NCBI GenBank assembly: GCA_049679965.1
Contig: JBAUGX010000220.1
Location: forward strand, 46,474 to 110,473
Reading direction: 5' to 3'
Length of the DNA stretch: 64,000 nt
Source of the DNA: 2-12-FULL-65-11 sp049679965
GTDB lineage: Bacteria; Acidobacteriota; Vicinamibacteria; Vicinamibacterales; CAVVIG01
In this document: piece by piece, positions 1 to 8,051 of the stretch
Position numbering within the stretch: position 1 is the first letter of the stretch
How the letters are laid out: each line of letters begins with the position of its first letter
Notes under the pieces: model-generated
Database searches by the model: none
Told to the model about the DNA's origin: nothing
Seen by the model: only the letters and a program-made list of their open reading frames with translations
Translations under genes and position numbers: made by a program

Positions 1-297
1 CTGTCGCGGGTGCTGTGGGTCAGCGAACTGCTGCTGTTTCTCACCGGCGTCGCGCTGATGATCGTCTTCTCGACGGTCACCTCGCTCGTTCAACTGATCG
101 CGCCCAACGAGATGCGCGGGCGCGTGATGAGCATCTACATGGTCGCCTTCCGCGGTGGCATGCCGCTCGGCAGCCTCGCCAGCGGCTACCTCGCGACGTT
201 CATCGGCGCCCCGATGGTCCTTGGCATCAACGGCGTCCTGCTCGTCGTCGTCGCCGGATATTTCCTCGCGCGCAGCCACGGAGTGAGGGAAGCGTGA
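1..297 (+). CDS. MFS transporter, C-terminal fragment (cut by window start)
   Basis: The frame is open from base 1 and ends at TGA 295-297, leaving about 98 C-terminal residues. They form three hydrophobic segments, with the PNEMRGRVMSIY motif between the first two. That motif is typical of the MFS_3 (EntS-like exporter) branch of the major facilitator superfamily, where it marks a cytoplasmic loop late in the protein. The substrate cannot be read from this piece. The stop overlaps the GTG start of the next gene by three bases (GTGA), so the two are probably cotranscribed. Confidence 0.8.
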   Translation: MSRVLWVSELLLFLTGVALMIVFSTVTSLVQLIAPNEMRGRVMSIYMVAFRGGMPLGSLASGYLATFIGAPMVLGINGVLLVVVAGYFLARSHGVREA

Positions 298-986
298 TTG
301 AACTCCTTGCCAGCTCGGGGCTTGGTTCGCTGCTCGGCATGCGTCACGCGCTCGAGCCCGACCATCTGGCGGCCGTGTCCACGCTGATCGCCAGAGAGGC
401 TGGCAGCCGCAGGGCCGCGTTTCTGGGCATGTGCTGGGGCGTCGGCCACACGTTCTCCCTGCTGCTCGTCGGCGTCGTGCTCGTCATCCTCCGCGCGGAG
501 ATGCCCGCGCGCGTCTCGAACCTGTTCGAATTCTTCGTTGCGCTGATGCTGATCGCGCTCGGTGCGCGCGCCGTCTTTCTGTCGGCACGTCGGGGCGTGG
601 CCGGCCCGCCGCACGTGCATCACCACGGCCGTCTCGTCCACAGCCATCCGGGTGTGCCCGAGCACGTCCACATCGGTCACTGGACGCTGGCCCGCCGCCC
701 GCTCCTCGTTGGCGCCATACACGGACTGGCCGGCAGCGGCGCGCTCACCGCGCTCGTGCTGACGACGCTGCCGACCACGGCGGCGAGGCTCGCATACATG
801 GCGCTGTTCGGGTTGGGATCCACACTCGGGATGGCGGCGTTGTCCGGGCTGCTCGGCTGGCCGCTCGCGCGCATGGGCGCGCATCACGCCGTGGCCCGGA
901 CCGTGTCGATGGTGGTGGGCTGCGTGTCGATCGGCTTGGGTGTCGCCTGGGGCTATCCGTTCATCTCACGTCTATTGTCCAACTGA
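294..986 (+). CDS. NiCoT/UreH-like nickel-cobalt permease family protein
   Basis: This 230-residue membrane protein carries RHALEPDHLAAVSTL near residue 20, a variant of the HX4DH metal signature in helix II of nickel/cobalt transporters. A histidine-rich loop (HVHHHGRLVHSH, then PEHVHIGHW) follows at about residues 105-125, and there are roughly six hydrophobic segments in all. The family takes up or exports Ni2+ or Co2+ across the inner membrane; direction and ion are not decidable here. The GTG start overlaps the upstream MFS stop. The last 26 bases overlap the convergent DsbD-like gene. Confidence 0.8.
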   Translation: MIELLASSGLGSLLGMRHALEPDHLAAVSTLIAREAGSRRAAFLGMCWGVGHTFSLLLVGVVLVILRAEMPARVSNLFEFFVALMLIALGARAVFLSARRGVAGPPHVHHHGRLVHSHPGVPEHVHIGHWTLARRPLLVGAIHGLAGSGALTALVLTTLPTTAARLAYMALFGLGSTLGMAALSGLLGWPLARMGAHHAVARTVSMVVGCVSIGLGVAWGYPFISRLLSN

Positions 987-1473
987 CCGGCACCGACTCG
1001 GGCACGAAGCACACCTTGTTGTCGCACGCCTGGTAGGCCACCGTGCCGGTCAGCCTGATCTTCGTACCAGGCTTCACCGAAGCCCCAATCGTCACGCCCT
1101 GCGTCAGGCGGAACGGACCCTTGTAGCCTGGCACCGGCCCGCCGGCCAGCGCATCGAACACCAAACCGACGTACTTGGGGTAGGTCAGCGTTCCCGCCTT
1201 CACGCTGGTGTGGGGATCGACTTTCACCGCGATTGGCAGGTAATCCTTGGCGCCAGGCGCGTAGACGTGAATCCCCTGCTTAGGCGCGATATCGATAAAA
1301 AGCGACACGAGCGCGCCAGGCTTCACGACTGCCGCGCTGGCGCTGGTCGCAATCGTGAGATGTCTGGCGATGACCGGTGGCGCCAGCGGCAGCGGTGGCG
1401 ACGGATAGCCACCCGTCTGGGCGGCGAGAGGCACCGCCAGCAGGACGATGCCGGTCACGATCGCGAGGCGCAT
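961..1473 (-). CDS. Secreted DsbD N-terminal-domain-like protein
   Basis: A 170-residue protein with a signal peptide (residues 1-18, cleavage near AAQT) and one immunoglobulin-like domain. The segment YQACDNKVCFVPESVPV near the C-terminus matches the redox-cysteine region of the DsbD alpha domain, with two Cys four residues apart. In DsbD this periplasmic domain relays electrons from the membrane part to DsbC or cytochrome c maturation proteins. Here the transmembrane and thioredoxin domains are absent, so it must work as a stand-alone partner or has another role. It diverges from phoB, and its 3' end overlaps the nickel permease gene by 26 bases. Confidence 0.75.
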   Translation of the reverse strand: MRLAIVTGIVLLAVPLAAQTGGYPSPPLPLAPPVIARHLTIATSASAAVVKPGALVSLFIDIAPKQGIHVYAPGAKDYLPIAVKVDPHTSVKAGTLTYPKYVGLVFDALAGGPVPGYKGPFRLTQGVTIGASVKPGTKIRLTGTVAYQACDNKVCFVPESVPVSWTIDVR

Positions 1474-1482
1474 CTGTCCGGG

Positions 1483-1488
1483 ATTATA
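1483..1488 (-). promoter_or_regulatory. -10 element of the DsbD-like gene
   Basis: A perfect TATAAT on the minus strand lies 9 bases before the ATG at 1473. A transcript starting at the usual distance would begin at or next to the start codon, so the mRNA is probably leaderless. No good -35 element is visible. Confidence 0.55.
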
Positions 1489-1495
1489 GAACGAT

Positions 1496-1501
1496 TAGAA
1501 T
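1496..1501 (+). promoter_or_regulatory. -10 element of phoB
   Basis: TAGAAT sits 9 bases before the phoB ATG (1511), the same geometry as the divergent DsbD-like gene. There is no ribosome binding site between them, which fits a leaderless phoBR transcript. No Pho box is visible in this short intergenic region. Confidence 0.45.
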
Positions 1502-1510
1502 TGAGCCCGA

Positions 1511-2209
1511 ATGCCCGCACGCATCCTGGTCGTCGAGGACGATCCCGACATCGCCGAGCTGGTCGCCCGCTACCTCGACAAGGCTGGCTACACCACGACG
1601 CGTCTGTCGTCGGGGCGTGAAGCGCTCGACGCGGTCCGTGCGAAGCCGCCGGATCTGATCGTCCTCGATCTGATGCTGCCTCAGATGGACGGGCTCGAGG
1701 TGTGCCGCGCGCTCCGGGCGAACGACAAGACCGCCGCCATCCCCATCATCATGCTCACCGCTCGATCCGAAGAGGCCGAGCGCATTGTCGGCCTCGAGAT
1801 GGGCGCGGACGACTATCTGGCCAAGCCCTTCAGCCCCAACGAACTGGTGGCGCGCGTGCGGGCGCTGCTCCGCCGGGCGCAACGCATCGTACCGGTTTCG
1901 GGCCCCTTGACCTACGGCTCGATCGCGGTCGATTCCGAGCGGCACACGGTGTCGTTGGAAGGTCGAGACGTGACGCTAACGGCCAAGGAGTTTCTCCTGC
2001 TCGAGTACTTGCTCCAGCATCGCGGACGCGTCCTGTCGCGCGATATTCTGCTCGAGGAGGTCTGGGGCTATCGCTATACCGGCGGAACCCGAACGGTTGA
2101 CGTGCACGTGCGCCGCCTGCGCGAGAAGCTGCCGCTGCTGGCCGAGGCCATCGTGACCGTCAAGCAGTTCGGCTACAAACTCCTCGATCACCCGGCCGCG
2201 GACCGATGA
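1511..2209 (+). CDS. phoB: PhoB-type response regulator
   Basis: This is a 232-residue OmpR/PhoB-family regulator. The receiver domain (about 1-120) has the acidic pair at D10-D11, the phosphoacceptor D53 in VLDLMLP, and the conserved Lys in YLAKPFSP. The winged-helix DNA-binding domain follows (about 130-230), with LTAKEFLLLEYL and RTVDVHVRRLREKL. It would be phosphorylated by the sensor encoded immediately downstream, and the stop overlaps that start by four bases (ATGA). Next to the pst operon and PhoU, it is best read as the phosphate regulator. A second, orphan paralogue lies at 23843. Confidence 0.92.
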   Translation: MPARILVVEDDPDIAELVARYLDKAGYTTTRLSSGREALDAVRAKPPDLIVLDLMLPQMDGLEVCRALRANDKTAAIPIIMLTARSEEAERIVGLEMGADDYLAKPFSPNELVARVRALLRRAQRIVPVSGPLTYGSIAVDSERHTVSLEGRDVTLTAKEFLLLEYLLQHRGRVLSRDILLEEVWGYRYTGGTRTVDVHVRRLREKLPLLAEAIVTVKQFGYKLLDHPAADR

Positions 2210-3963
2210 CCAGGGGCTTTCAAGCCAAGTTCTTCCTCGCCGCCGTCTCGTCGGCCATTGTCGCGCTCATCGTGGCCGGGACGCTCTTCGCGACGATGAT
2301 GCGCGGACAGATCGACCAGCAGATCGAGGCGACGCTCGTCGCCGAGGCCCGGCTGGCGGCAGAGCTGATCGAGCTCGCGCCCTCGCTCTCGACCGTCCCC
2401 GATCTTGACGAAGTCGCCGATCGGATTGGGCAGCGGGTTGGGGCTCGCGTGACCTTGATCGCCGGCGATGGTCGCGTGATGGGCGACTCGTCGGAGCCGC
2501 CCGCAGGTGTGGCGGCGATGGACAATCACGCCGGGCGACCGGAAGTGGTCGAAGCGCGCGCCTCCGGGCTCGGCCACGCGCGCCGCCACAGCGACACCCT
2601 CAAGATCGACATGTTGTACGTGGCCGTCCCGGTTCGGCACCCGGCGATCGCGTTCGTCCGTGTCGCGCTTCCGCTGACCGATGTCGGTCAACAGCTGCGG
2701 CCGGTGCTCACGGTGACCCTCACGTCGCTCGCGATCGCCTTTATCGGCGCGGCGACCATTGCGTGGCTCTCGTCAGCCAGAATCGGTCAGCGCGTTCGCG
2801 GGGTGGCCGACCTCGCCCGCCGCTACCGGAGCGGCGACCTGACCCCGCCGCGGATCGACTTTGGCGACGATGAGATGGGCGCCGTCGCACGGGCGCTCGA
2901 CGAGTCGGTGCAGGAAGTCGGGCGCCGCCTCGCCGAGCAGGCGCGCGACCACGGCCGGATGGAGGCGATTCTCGCCGGCATGGTCGAAGGCGTCATCGTC
3001 GTAGATCCGCAGGGGCGGCTCCAGCTCGCCAACCAGGCCGCGCAGCGGATGCTGAAGCTCGACGCGCTCGCCCTGGGCCGGCCGTATGTGGAGACCATCC
3101 GGCACCCGGCGATTGCCGAACTGCTGGCGGCAGGGCTCTCGGGCCGCACGCCCGACGCCTTGCAGTTCACTCCCCCGCGCGACTCGTCGCGCGCCATCAT
3201 CGCGAGAGCAGCGCCCGCGTCTCCAGACGCGGCGCACGGCGCGGTCGTCGTGATGCACGACATCACAGAGCTCAAGCGCGCCGACCAGATCCGCCGCGAC
3301 TTCGTCGCCAACGTGTCGCACGAACTGCGCACGCCACTGACCGCCATACGCGGGTATGTCGAGGCGTTGTCGGATGGGGACGGTGACCCCGAGGAACATC
3401 GCCGCTTTCTGGCCATCATCACGCGCCACACCGAGCGCATGGAGCGACTGGTCAAGGACCTGCTGCGGCTGGCCCGGCTCGACGCCGGACAGGAAACGCT
3501 GGACATCATCGGCTGCGATGCGCGGGCGCTCGCCCAGGCCGTCATCGCCGATCTCTCGATGGCCCTCGCCGAGCGTCACCAGAGAGTCGAGGTGGCCGTC
3601 GCGCCGGATGCCGAGACGGTTCGGGGCGATCTCGGCAAGCTGCACGACGCGCTGCGGAATCTGGTCGCCAACGCGGTCACCTACGCGCCCGAGCACACCA
3701 CGATTCGGATCGAGGCCCGCCGAGCTGACGGCCGGGTCGCCATTGCCGTCTCGGACGAAGGACCAGGCATTCCCGAGGAAGATCTGCCGAGGGTGTTCGA
3801 GAGGTTCTATCGCGTGGACAAGTCGCGCGCGCGCGATCCCGGAGGCACCGGTCTGGGGCTGGCGATCGTCAAGCACCTGATCGAGCTGCACGGTGGCGAT
3901 GTGCGCGCTGAGAATCGCGCAGAGGGAGGAGCGCGTTTTACGTTGACACTCCCGTCGTCTTAA
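2206..3963 (+). CDS. phoR: PhoR-type sensor histidine kinase
   Basis: A 585-residue membrane kinase. A transmembrane helix at about 8-29 is followed by a periplasmic domain of about 130 residues, a second helix near 165-190 and a HAMP linker. A PAS domain starts near 250 (AILAGMVEGVIVVD). The HisKA box FVANVSHELRTPL carries the phosphorylated His372, and the ATPase domain shows the N box (LRNLVANAVTYAP) and the G boxes (DEGPGIP, GGTGLGLAIVKHL). It phosphorylates the overlapping PhoB. The large periplasmic domain is bigger than in E. coli PhoR, which has almost none, and resembles the Bacillus-type PhoR layout. Signalling probably passes through PhoU and the neighbouring pst transporter. Confidence 0.92.
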   Translation: MTRGFQAKFFLAAVSSAIVALIVAGTLFATMMRGQIDQQIEATLVAEARLAAELIELAPSLSTVPDLDEVADRIGQRVGARVTLIAGDGRVMGDSSEPPAGVAAMDNHAGRPEVVEARASGLGHARRHSDTLKIDMLYVAVPVRHPAIAFVRVALPLTDVGQQLRPVLTVTLTSLAIAFIGAATIAWLSSARIGQRVRGVADLARRYRSGDLTPPRIDFGDDEMGAVARALDESVQEVGRRLAEQARDHGRMEAILAGMVEGVIVVDPQGRLQLANQAAQRMLKLDALALGRPYVETIRHPAIAELLAAGLSGRTPDALQFTPPRDSSRAIIARAAPASPDAAHGAVVVMHDITELKRADQIRRDFVANVSHELRTPLTAIRGYVEALSDGDGDPEEHRRFLAIITRHTERMERLVKDLLRLARLDAGQETLDIIGCDARALAQAVIADLSMALAERHQRVEVAVAPDAETVRGDLGKLHDALRNLVANAVTYAPEHTTIRIEARRADGRVAIAVSDEGPGIPEEDLPRVFERFYRVDKSRARDPGGTGLGLAIVKHLIELHGGDVRAENRAEGGARFTLTLPSS

Positions 3964-4011
3964 CTTTTTAGTTTTGACTTTTTCGTTCTAACTTTTGACT
4001 TCTACGTTCCT
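3963..4011. repeat. T-rich intergenic repeat, copy A
   Basis: The space between the convergent phoR and phoU ends is filled by a T-rich, G-poor sequence built of words such as TTTTGACTT and CTTTTTAGTTTT. Related words recur at 25519-25610, 30198-30312 and 62718-62750. No hairpin terminator is evident here. Confidence 0.6.
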
Positions 4012-4661
4012 CCTGTCTGATGCCTGACGTCCTCGCCCTTGACCAGATAAATCACTTCCTCGCAGATGTTCACCGCGTGATCGGCGATGCGCTCGAGCGC
4101 GCGCGCCAGCAGGATGAGACTCATGCAGCGCTTGACCATCTCGGGGTCGTCGGTCCGATCGGTCAAGAGGTCCTTGAACGTCTGCCGGTTCAGCGAGTCC
4201 ACCTCGTCGTCCAGCTTGACGACCTGCTCGGCCTTCTGCACATCTTCCTGGTCGAACGCCTGGAGCGCGTCGTGAACCATCTGGCAGGTGATCTCGGTCA
4301 TCCGCGACAGGTCCTTCAGGGGGCGGGGCGGGGGATCGGATATGAACATCTCGACGTACTCGCAGTTGTTCACTGCGTGGTCGCCGATACGCTCCAACTC
4401 GGTGTTGATCCGCACGACCATCAACAGGAACCGCAGATCCTTCGCGGTCGGCGTGTAGATGGTGATGAGGCGGATCGCTTCACTGTCGATCTCGATCTGA
4501 AACCGGTCCAGTTTTTCCTCGGCGGCCAGCACTTCCGCGATGATCGCGCGGTCGCGCGTCACGAGCGCACTGGAGGCCCATGCCACCATGCGCTCGGCCA
4601 GCGCGGCCATCTCCATCAGGCGGGCCTTGACGCCCTTCAGTTCCTGCTCAAACTTGATCAT
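4002..4661 (-). CDS. phoU: PhoU phosphate signalling protein (copy 1)
   Basis: The 219-residue protein is two PhoU three-helix repeats, each with its metal-binding signature: ELERIGDHAVNNCEYV near residue 90 and ALERIADHAVNICEEV near 195. PhoU links the Pst transporter to PhoR and keeps the Pho response off when phosphate is plentiful. It is the last gene of the first pst operon, 12 bases after the second pstB. Its 3' end converges on phoR. A paralogue is at 29318. Confidence 0.92.
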   Translation of the reverse strand: MIKFEQELKGVKARLMEMAALAERMVAWASSALVTRDRAIIAEVLAAEEKLDRFQIEIDSEAIRLITIYTPTAKDLRFLLMVVRINTELERIGDHAVNNCEYVEMFISDPPPRPLKDLSRMTEITCQMVHDALQAFDQEDVQKAEQVVKLDDEVDSLNRQTFKDLLTDRTDDPEMVKRCMSLILLARALERIADHAVNICEEVIYLVKGEDVRHQTGGT

Positions 4662-4673
4662 GCCTGCACTCCT

Positions 4674-5465
4674 CTAACCATATCGGCCTTCCACGTACAT
4701 TTCCGTCTCCTTGTGCGTGGGTTTCAAGAAGACGTCCACTGTCGGCCCGTGCTCAATCAACTCTCCGAGCAGCATGAAGATGCACTCGTCGCTGATCCGG
4801 CGGGCCTGCGCCATGTTGTGGGTCACGATCACGATGGTGAAGCGTCCTCGCAGTCCGTCCATCAGCCGCTCGATGGCGGCGGTGCCCTGAGCGTCGAGCG
4901 CTGAGCAGGGCTCGTCCATCAGGATGACGCTCGGCTTGAGCGGGAGCAGGCGGGCGATACAGAGCTTCTGCTGCTGTTCGAGCGTCAGGTGCGTCGCCTT
5001 GTGGTGCAGGATGTCCTTCACGGCGTCCCACAAGGCGACCTCCGTCAGCGACGACTCCACCAGCTCGTCGAGTTGACGCCGTGTCAGCGCGCGTGCGCCG
5101 GCGTGTACCCGAAGCCCGAACACGATGTTCTCGTAAATGGAGATCGGGAGCGGGTTCGGCCGCTGGAAGACCATGCCCACCGCCTTGCGCAACTCGCCGA
5201 GGCTCACGTCCGCGTCGTAGATGTTCTTGTCCAGTATCCGGACCGTGCCCGTGGTCTTCACGTTGCCGTATCGCTCGTTGAGGCGGTTGAGACTGCGCAG
5301 AAATGTCGTCTTGCCGCAGCCCGAGGGGCCAATCAGGCCGGTGATCAACCCTTCCCGGATCTCGACGGACACGTGCTTGAGCGCCTGGAAGTCTCCGTAC
5401 CACAGACACAGGTCCTCGGCCGAGATGGTGTACCGCACCGAAGACGTCGCCTCGGTCCCGCTCAT
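4674..5465 (-). CDS. pstB: PstB-like ATPase with degenerate signature motif (operon 1, second copy)
   Basis: A 263-residue phosphate ABC transporter ATPase. Walker A (GPSGCGKTTFLRSLNR), Walker B (VILMDEPCSALD) and the H-loop (IVIVTHNMAQA) are intact. The ABC signature, LSGGQQQR in ordinary PstB, is LTLEQQQK here: Ser, Gly and Gly are replaced by Thr, Leu and Glu. The start overlaps the stop of the other PstB by four bases (ATGA). The upstream partner keeps LSGGQQQR but has lost its H-loop His, so the pair probably works as a heterodimer with one complete ATP site. The order pstS-C-A-B-B-phoU supports a role in phosphate import. The changes are clean substitutions within an open frame. Confidence 0.88.
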   Translation of the reverse strand: MSGTEATSSVRYTISAEDLCLWYGDFQALKHVSVEIREGLITGLIGPSGCGKTTFLRSLNRLNERYGNVKTTGTVRILDKNIYDADVSLGELRKAVGMVFQRPNPLPISIYENIVFGLRVHAGARALTRRQLDELVESSLTEVALWDAVKDILHHKATHLTLEQQQKLCIARLLPLKPSVILMDEPCSALDAQGTAAIERLMDGLRGRFTIVIVTHNMAQARRISDECIFMLLGELIEHGPTVDVFLKPTHKETEMYVEGRYG

Positions 5466-6217
5466 CCGAAGTGCCCTCGGACGTAGTCGAACGTCAGACG
5501 CTCGGCAGGATGCTCCGAGAACATGTGCTCGGTGGGGCCCACTTCGATCAGCGTGCCGTCGTTGAGGAACGCGACGCGATCCGCGAGCCGGCGGGCCTGC
5601 TGCACCAGGTTGGTCACGAGCACGACGGTCATCTGCTGCTTGAGCTCGAGGAGCACGTCCTCGATCTTCATGGTCGTGACCGGATCGACGGCGATCGAGA
5701 ACTCGTCGAGGCACAGAATCTCCGGCCGGTGCGACAGGGCCCTGGCGATCGTCAGGCGCTGCTGCTGCCCCCCGGAGAGTCGAGTGCCGAGCAGCTGCAT
5801 GCGGTCCTTGACCTCGTCCCAGAGCGCCGCGTGCCGGAGACAGGTTTCGACGAGCGCGTCCAAATCGTCCCGGTGGTTGAGACCGGCCATTCGCGGCGCG
5901 TACGCCACGTTGTCGTACACCGACAGCGGGAGGCCGACCGGCAGCGGGAACACCATGCCGATGCGGCGCCGCAGACTGAACACGTTCGCCATCTGGAAGA
6001 CGTCTTCGCCGCCGACGAGCACCTCTCCGCTGACCCGCGCGCTCGGCGTGAAGTCGATCGTCCGGTTGATGCACTTGAGCAGGGTCGTCTTGCCGGAATT
6101 CGCCGGGCCGATGATCCCGAAGATCTCGTGGCGCGGCATCTCGAGCGTCACGCTCTTGAGGGCAACTTTCCGGCCGTAGCTCACCGACACGTTTCGAAAC
6201 TCGATGTGGGGATTCAC
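5462..6217 (-). CDS. pstB: PstB-like ATPase lacking the H-loop histidine (operon 1, first copy)
   Basis: About 251 residues. Walker A is GPANSGKTTLLKCINR, the Q-loop region is MVFPLPVGLP where PstB normally has MVFQRPNPFP, and the signature LSGGQQQRLTIARAL is perfect. Walker B reads ILCLDEFSIAVDP, so the catalytic Glu is present but the Pro and the D-loop differ from DEPTSALDP. The H-loop is VTNLVQQA instead of VTHNMQQA, so the switch His is Asn. The likely start is GTG 6217, 11 bases after a GGTGG stretch; GTG 6232, overlapping the pstA stop, is the alternative. It probably forms the other half of an asymmetric PstB dimer with the next gene. Confidence 0.86.
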   Translation of the reverse strand: MNPHIEFRNVSVSYGRKVALKSVTLEMPRHEIFGIIGPANSGKTTLLKCINRTIDFTPSARVSGEVLVGGEDVFQMANVFSLRRRIGMVFPLPVGLPLSVYDNVAYAPRMAGLNHRDDLDALVETCLRHAALWDEVKDRMQLLGTRLSGGQQQRLTIARALSHRPEILCLDEFSIAVDPVTTMKIEDVLLELKQQMTVVLVTNLVQQARRLADRVAFLNDGTLIEVGPTEHMFSEHPAERLTFDYVRGHFG

Positions 6218-6225
6218 GGCGCCGG

Positions 6226-7131
6226 TTACCACCGCTTGCGAGACCGCAGGTACACGCGAAACCCGATCGAGAGCAGGTTGACGCTGATGACGAGCGCGAT
6301 GAGGACGACGGCCGTGCCGTACTGCAGGGCCTCGGACACGCCGGTGACCTGGGTCGAGATGGTGAACAGGTGATACGAGAGGGCCATGCAGCGATCGAAG
6401 AGCCCGTAGGGAAGAAACGCCGCGAGTCCCCGATCCGGCACCGAGACGTAGAACACCGCGCCGGTGAACAGGATCGGGGCCGTTTCGCCAGCCGCCCTGG
6501 ACACTTGGAGAATGACGCCGGTCAGGATGCCGCTGATCGCGTTCGGGAGCACAATCGTGCGGATCGTCTGCCAGCGGCTCGCCCCCATGTTCCAACATGC
6601 CTCTCGGAACGACTGCGGGACCGCCGCCAGGGCCTCCTTGGTGCTCGTGATGATGACCGGCAGCGTCATGACGGCCAGCGTGAGCGAGGCGGCCAGGACG
6701 GAGCGGCCGATGCCCGCGAACAGCACGAAGGCGCCAACGCCAAACAGCGCGTGGACGATGCTCGGCACGCCGGCGAGGTTGACCACCGCGAGGGTGACCA
6801 GCCGCGTCCACCAGTTCTCGGCGGCGTACTCGTTGAGGTAGACGCCGGCCAGCACGCCGATGGGGGCGGCGACCGCCAGCGAGATGAAGACGAGGTAGAA
6901 GGTGCCGACGAGTGGCGCCCAGATCCCGCCCGACGTCATGTACGTCTGGGGGTTCTGGGTGATGAAGGCCCATGACAGCACGGGCCACGCCTTCACGACC
7001 AGGGTGGTCAGGATGGCGATCAAGGGCAGGACGAGCAGCACCGTGACGCCTCCGAGCAGCGACGCGACCAGCCGCTCGACGAGCACCTTGCGACGCTCCA
7101 CCGCGCCGGCCGTGAACCGCCCGTTAACCAT
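6226..7131 (-). CDS. pstA: Phosphate ABC transporter permease PstA (operon 1)
   Basis: A 301-residue inner-membrane permease with about six transmembrane helices. The ATPase-contact EAA loop is near residue 190 (EALAAVPQSFREACWNMGAS), with the PstA-typical AGETAPILFTGAVF later in the chain. It pairs with PstC to form the phosphate channel. I chose ATG 7131, which has a CGGAAAG ribosome site and overlaps the pstC stop by eight bases. An in-frame start at 7149 would add six residues. Confidence 0.9.
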   Translation of the reverse strand: MVNGRFTAGAVERRKVLVERLVASLLGGVTVLLVLPLIAILTTLVVKAWPVLSWAFITQNPQTYMTSGGIWAPLVGTFYLVFISLAVAAPIGVLAGVYLNEYAAENWWTRLVTLAVVNLAGVPSIVHALFGVGAFVLFAGIGRSVLAASLTLAVMTLPVIITSTKEALAAVPQSFREACWNMGASRWQTIRTIVLPNAISGILTGVILQVSRAAGETAPILFTGAVFYVSVPDRGLAAFLPYGLFDRCMALSYHLFTISTQVTGVSEALQYGTAVVLIALVISVNLLSIGFRVYLRSRKRW

Positions 7132-8032
7132 TCTGCTTTCCGCGCACACCCTTGACCACCAGGTCGGCGGTCAAGTTGACGGCAAACGCCATGAGCATCA
7201 GCAGCGTGCCGATGACGAACAGCACGCGGTAGTGATCGCCGCCCTCCACCGATTCTCCGAGCTCGGCGGCGATCGTGGCCGTCAGCGTGCGGACCGGATC
7301 GAGCAGGCTGTGGGGAATCTGGACCGAGTGGCCGGTGGCCATCAGCACCGCCATGGTCTCGCCGACCGACCGTCCGATGCCGAGCAGGGCTGCCGCGAGA
7401 AGGCCGTTTTTGGCCGCCGGCAACAGGACCTTGTAGACCACCTGCCAGCGGCTGGCGCCGAGCGCGAGGGCCGCCTCGCGATACGTGTCCGGCACGGCTT
7501 TGAGCGCATCCTCGCCGACCGACATGATGATCGGGACGCTCATCAGCGCCAGGATGATGCCGCCGTTGAGGATGTTGATGCCGATCGGCGCGCCCGTGAG
7601 CGCGATCAAGAGAGGGTTGAGCACCATGACGCCAATGAACCCCCAGACGACCGAGGGAATGGCTGCGAGCAGCTCGATAACGATCTTGAGGGTCTCGCGG
7701 ACGCGCGGATGGCAGAACTCGGACACGAAGATTGCCGCGCCGAGGCCGGCCGGCACCGAGAGCAGCATCGCCAGAGCGGTGACCGATGCCGTGCCGGCCA
7801 GCAGCGCCAGGACGCCGTACTGCGCCTGGATCCTGGAATCGGGCCGCCAGTTCACGCTCGTGAAGAACTCCCCCAGGTCGAGCGCGCCGAACAACATCGG
7901 GGCGCCCTCGCGGAAGACGAAGAAGAAGATCGCGAAAACGAAGAAGATCGCGCTCCACCCACAGAGGCGGATGATCACCTCCACCAGCGGCTCCGCGAGA
8001 CGACTCAGGCGGGGAGCTATGGCGTGACGCAT
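7124..8032 (-). CDS. pstC: Phosphate ABC transporter permease PstC (operon 1)
   Basis: A 302-residue permease with hydrophobic helices throughout. PstC marks include ELLAAIPSVVWGFIGVMVL and the EAA loop DALKAVPDTYREAALALGAS, followed by GRSVGETMAVLMATG. It forms the membrane channel with PstA. The ATG at 8032 is 20 bases after the pstS stop; the frame stays open further upstream, but that extension is only the shadow of pstS. No signal for separate transcription is visible between pstS and pstC. Confidence 0.9.
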   Translation of the reverse strand: MRHAIAPRLSRLAEPLVEVIIRLCGWSAIFFVFAIFFFVFREGAPMLFGALDLGEFFTSVNWRPDSRIQAQYGVLALLAGTASVTALAMLLSVPAGLGAAIFVSEFCHPRVRETLKIVIELLAAIPSVVWGFIGVMVLNPLLIALTGAPIGINILNGGIILALMSVPIIMSVGEDALKAVPDTYREAALALGASRWQVVYKVLLPAAKNGLLAAALLGIGRSVGETMAVLMATGHSVQIPHSLLDPVRTLTATIAAELGESVEGGDHYRVLFVIGTLLMLMAFAVNLTADLVVKGVRGKQNG

Positions 8033-8051
8033 CGCGGCCAGGGCTCGACGG

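Noticed and set aside
186..887. Long minus-strand reading frame opposite the MFS and nickel permease genes
   Set aside because: Arg/Pro-rich composition typical of antisense shadows in GC-rich DNA, no motifs, and both plus-strand frames have recognisable families.
5462..6988. A 508-residue fused protein ending in PstB
   Set aside because: The N-terminal half is the out-of-frame shadow of pstA; PstB similarity begins only after GTG 6217.
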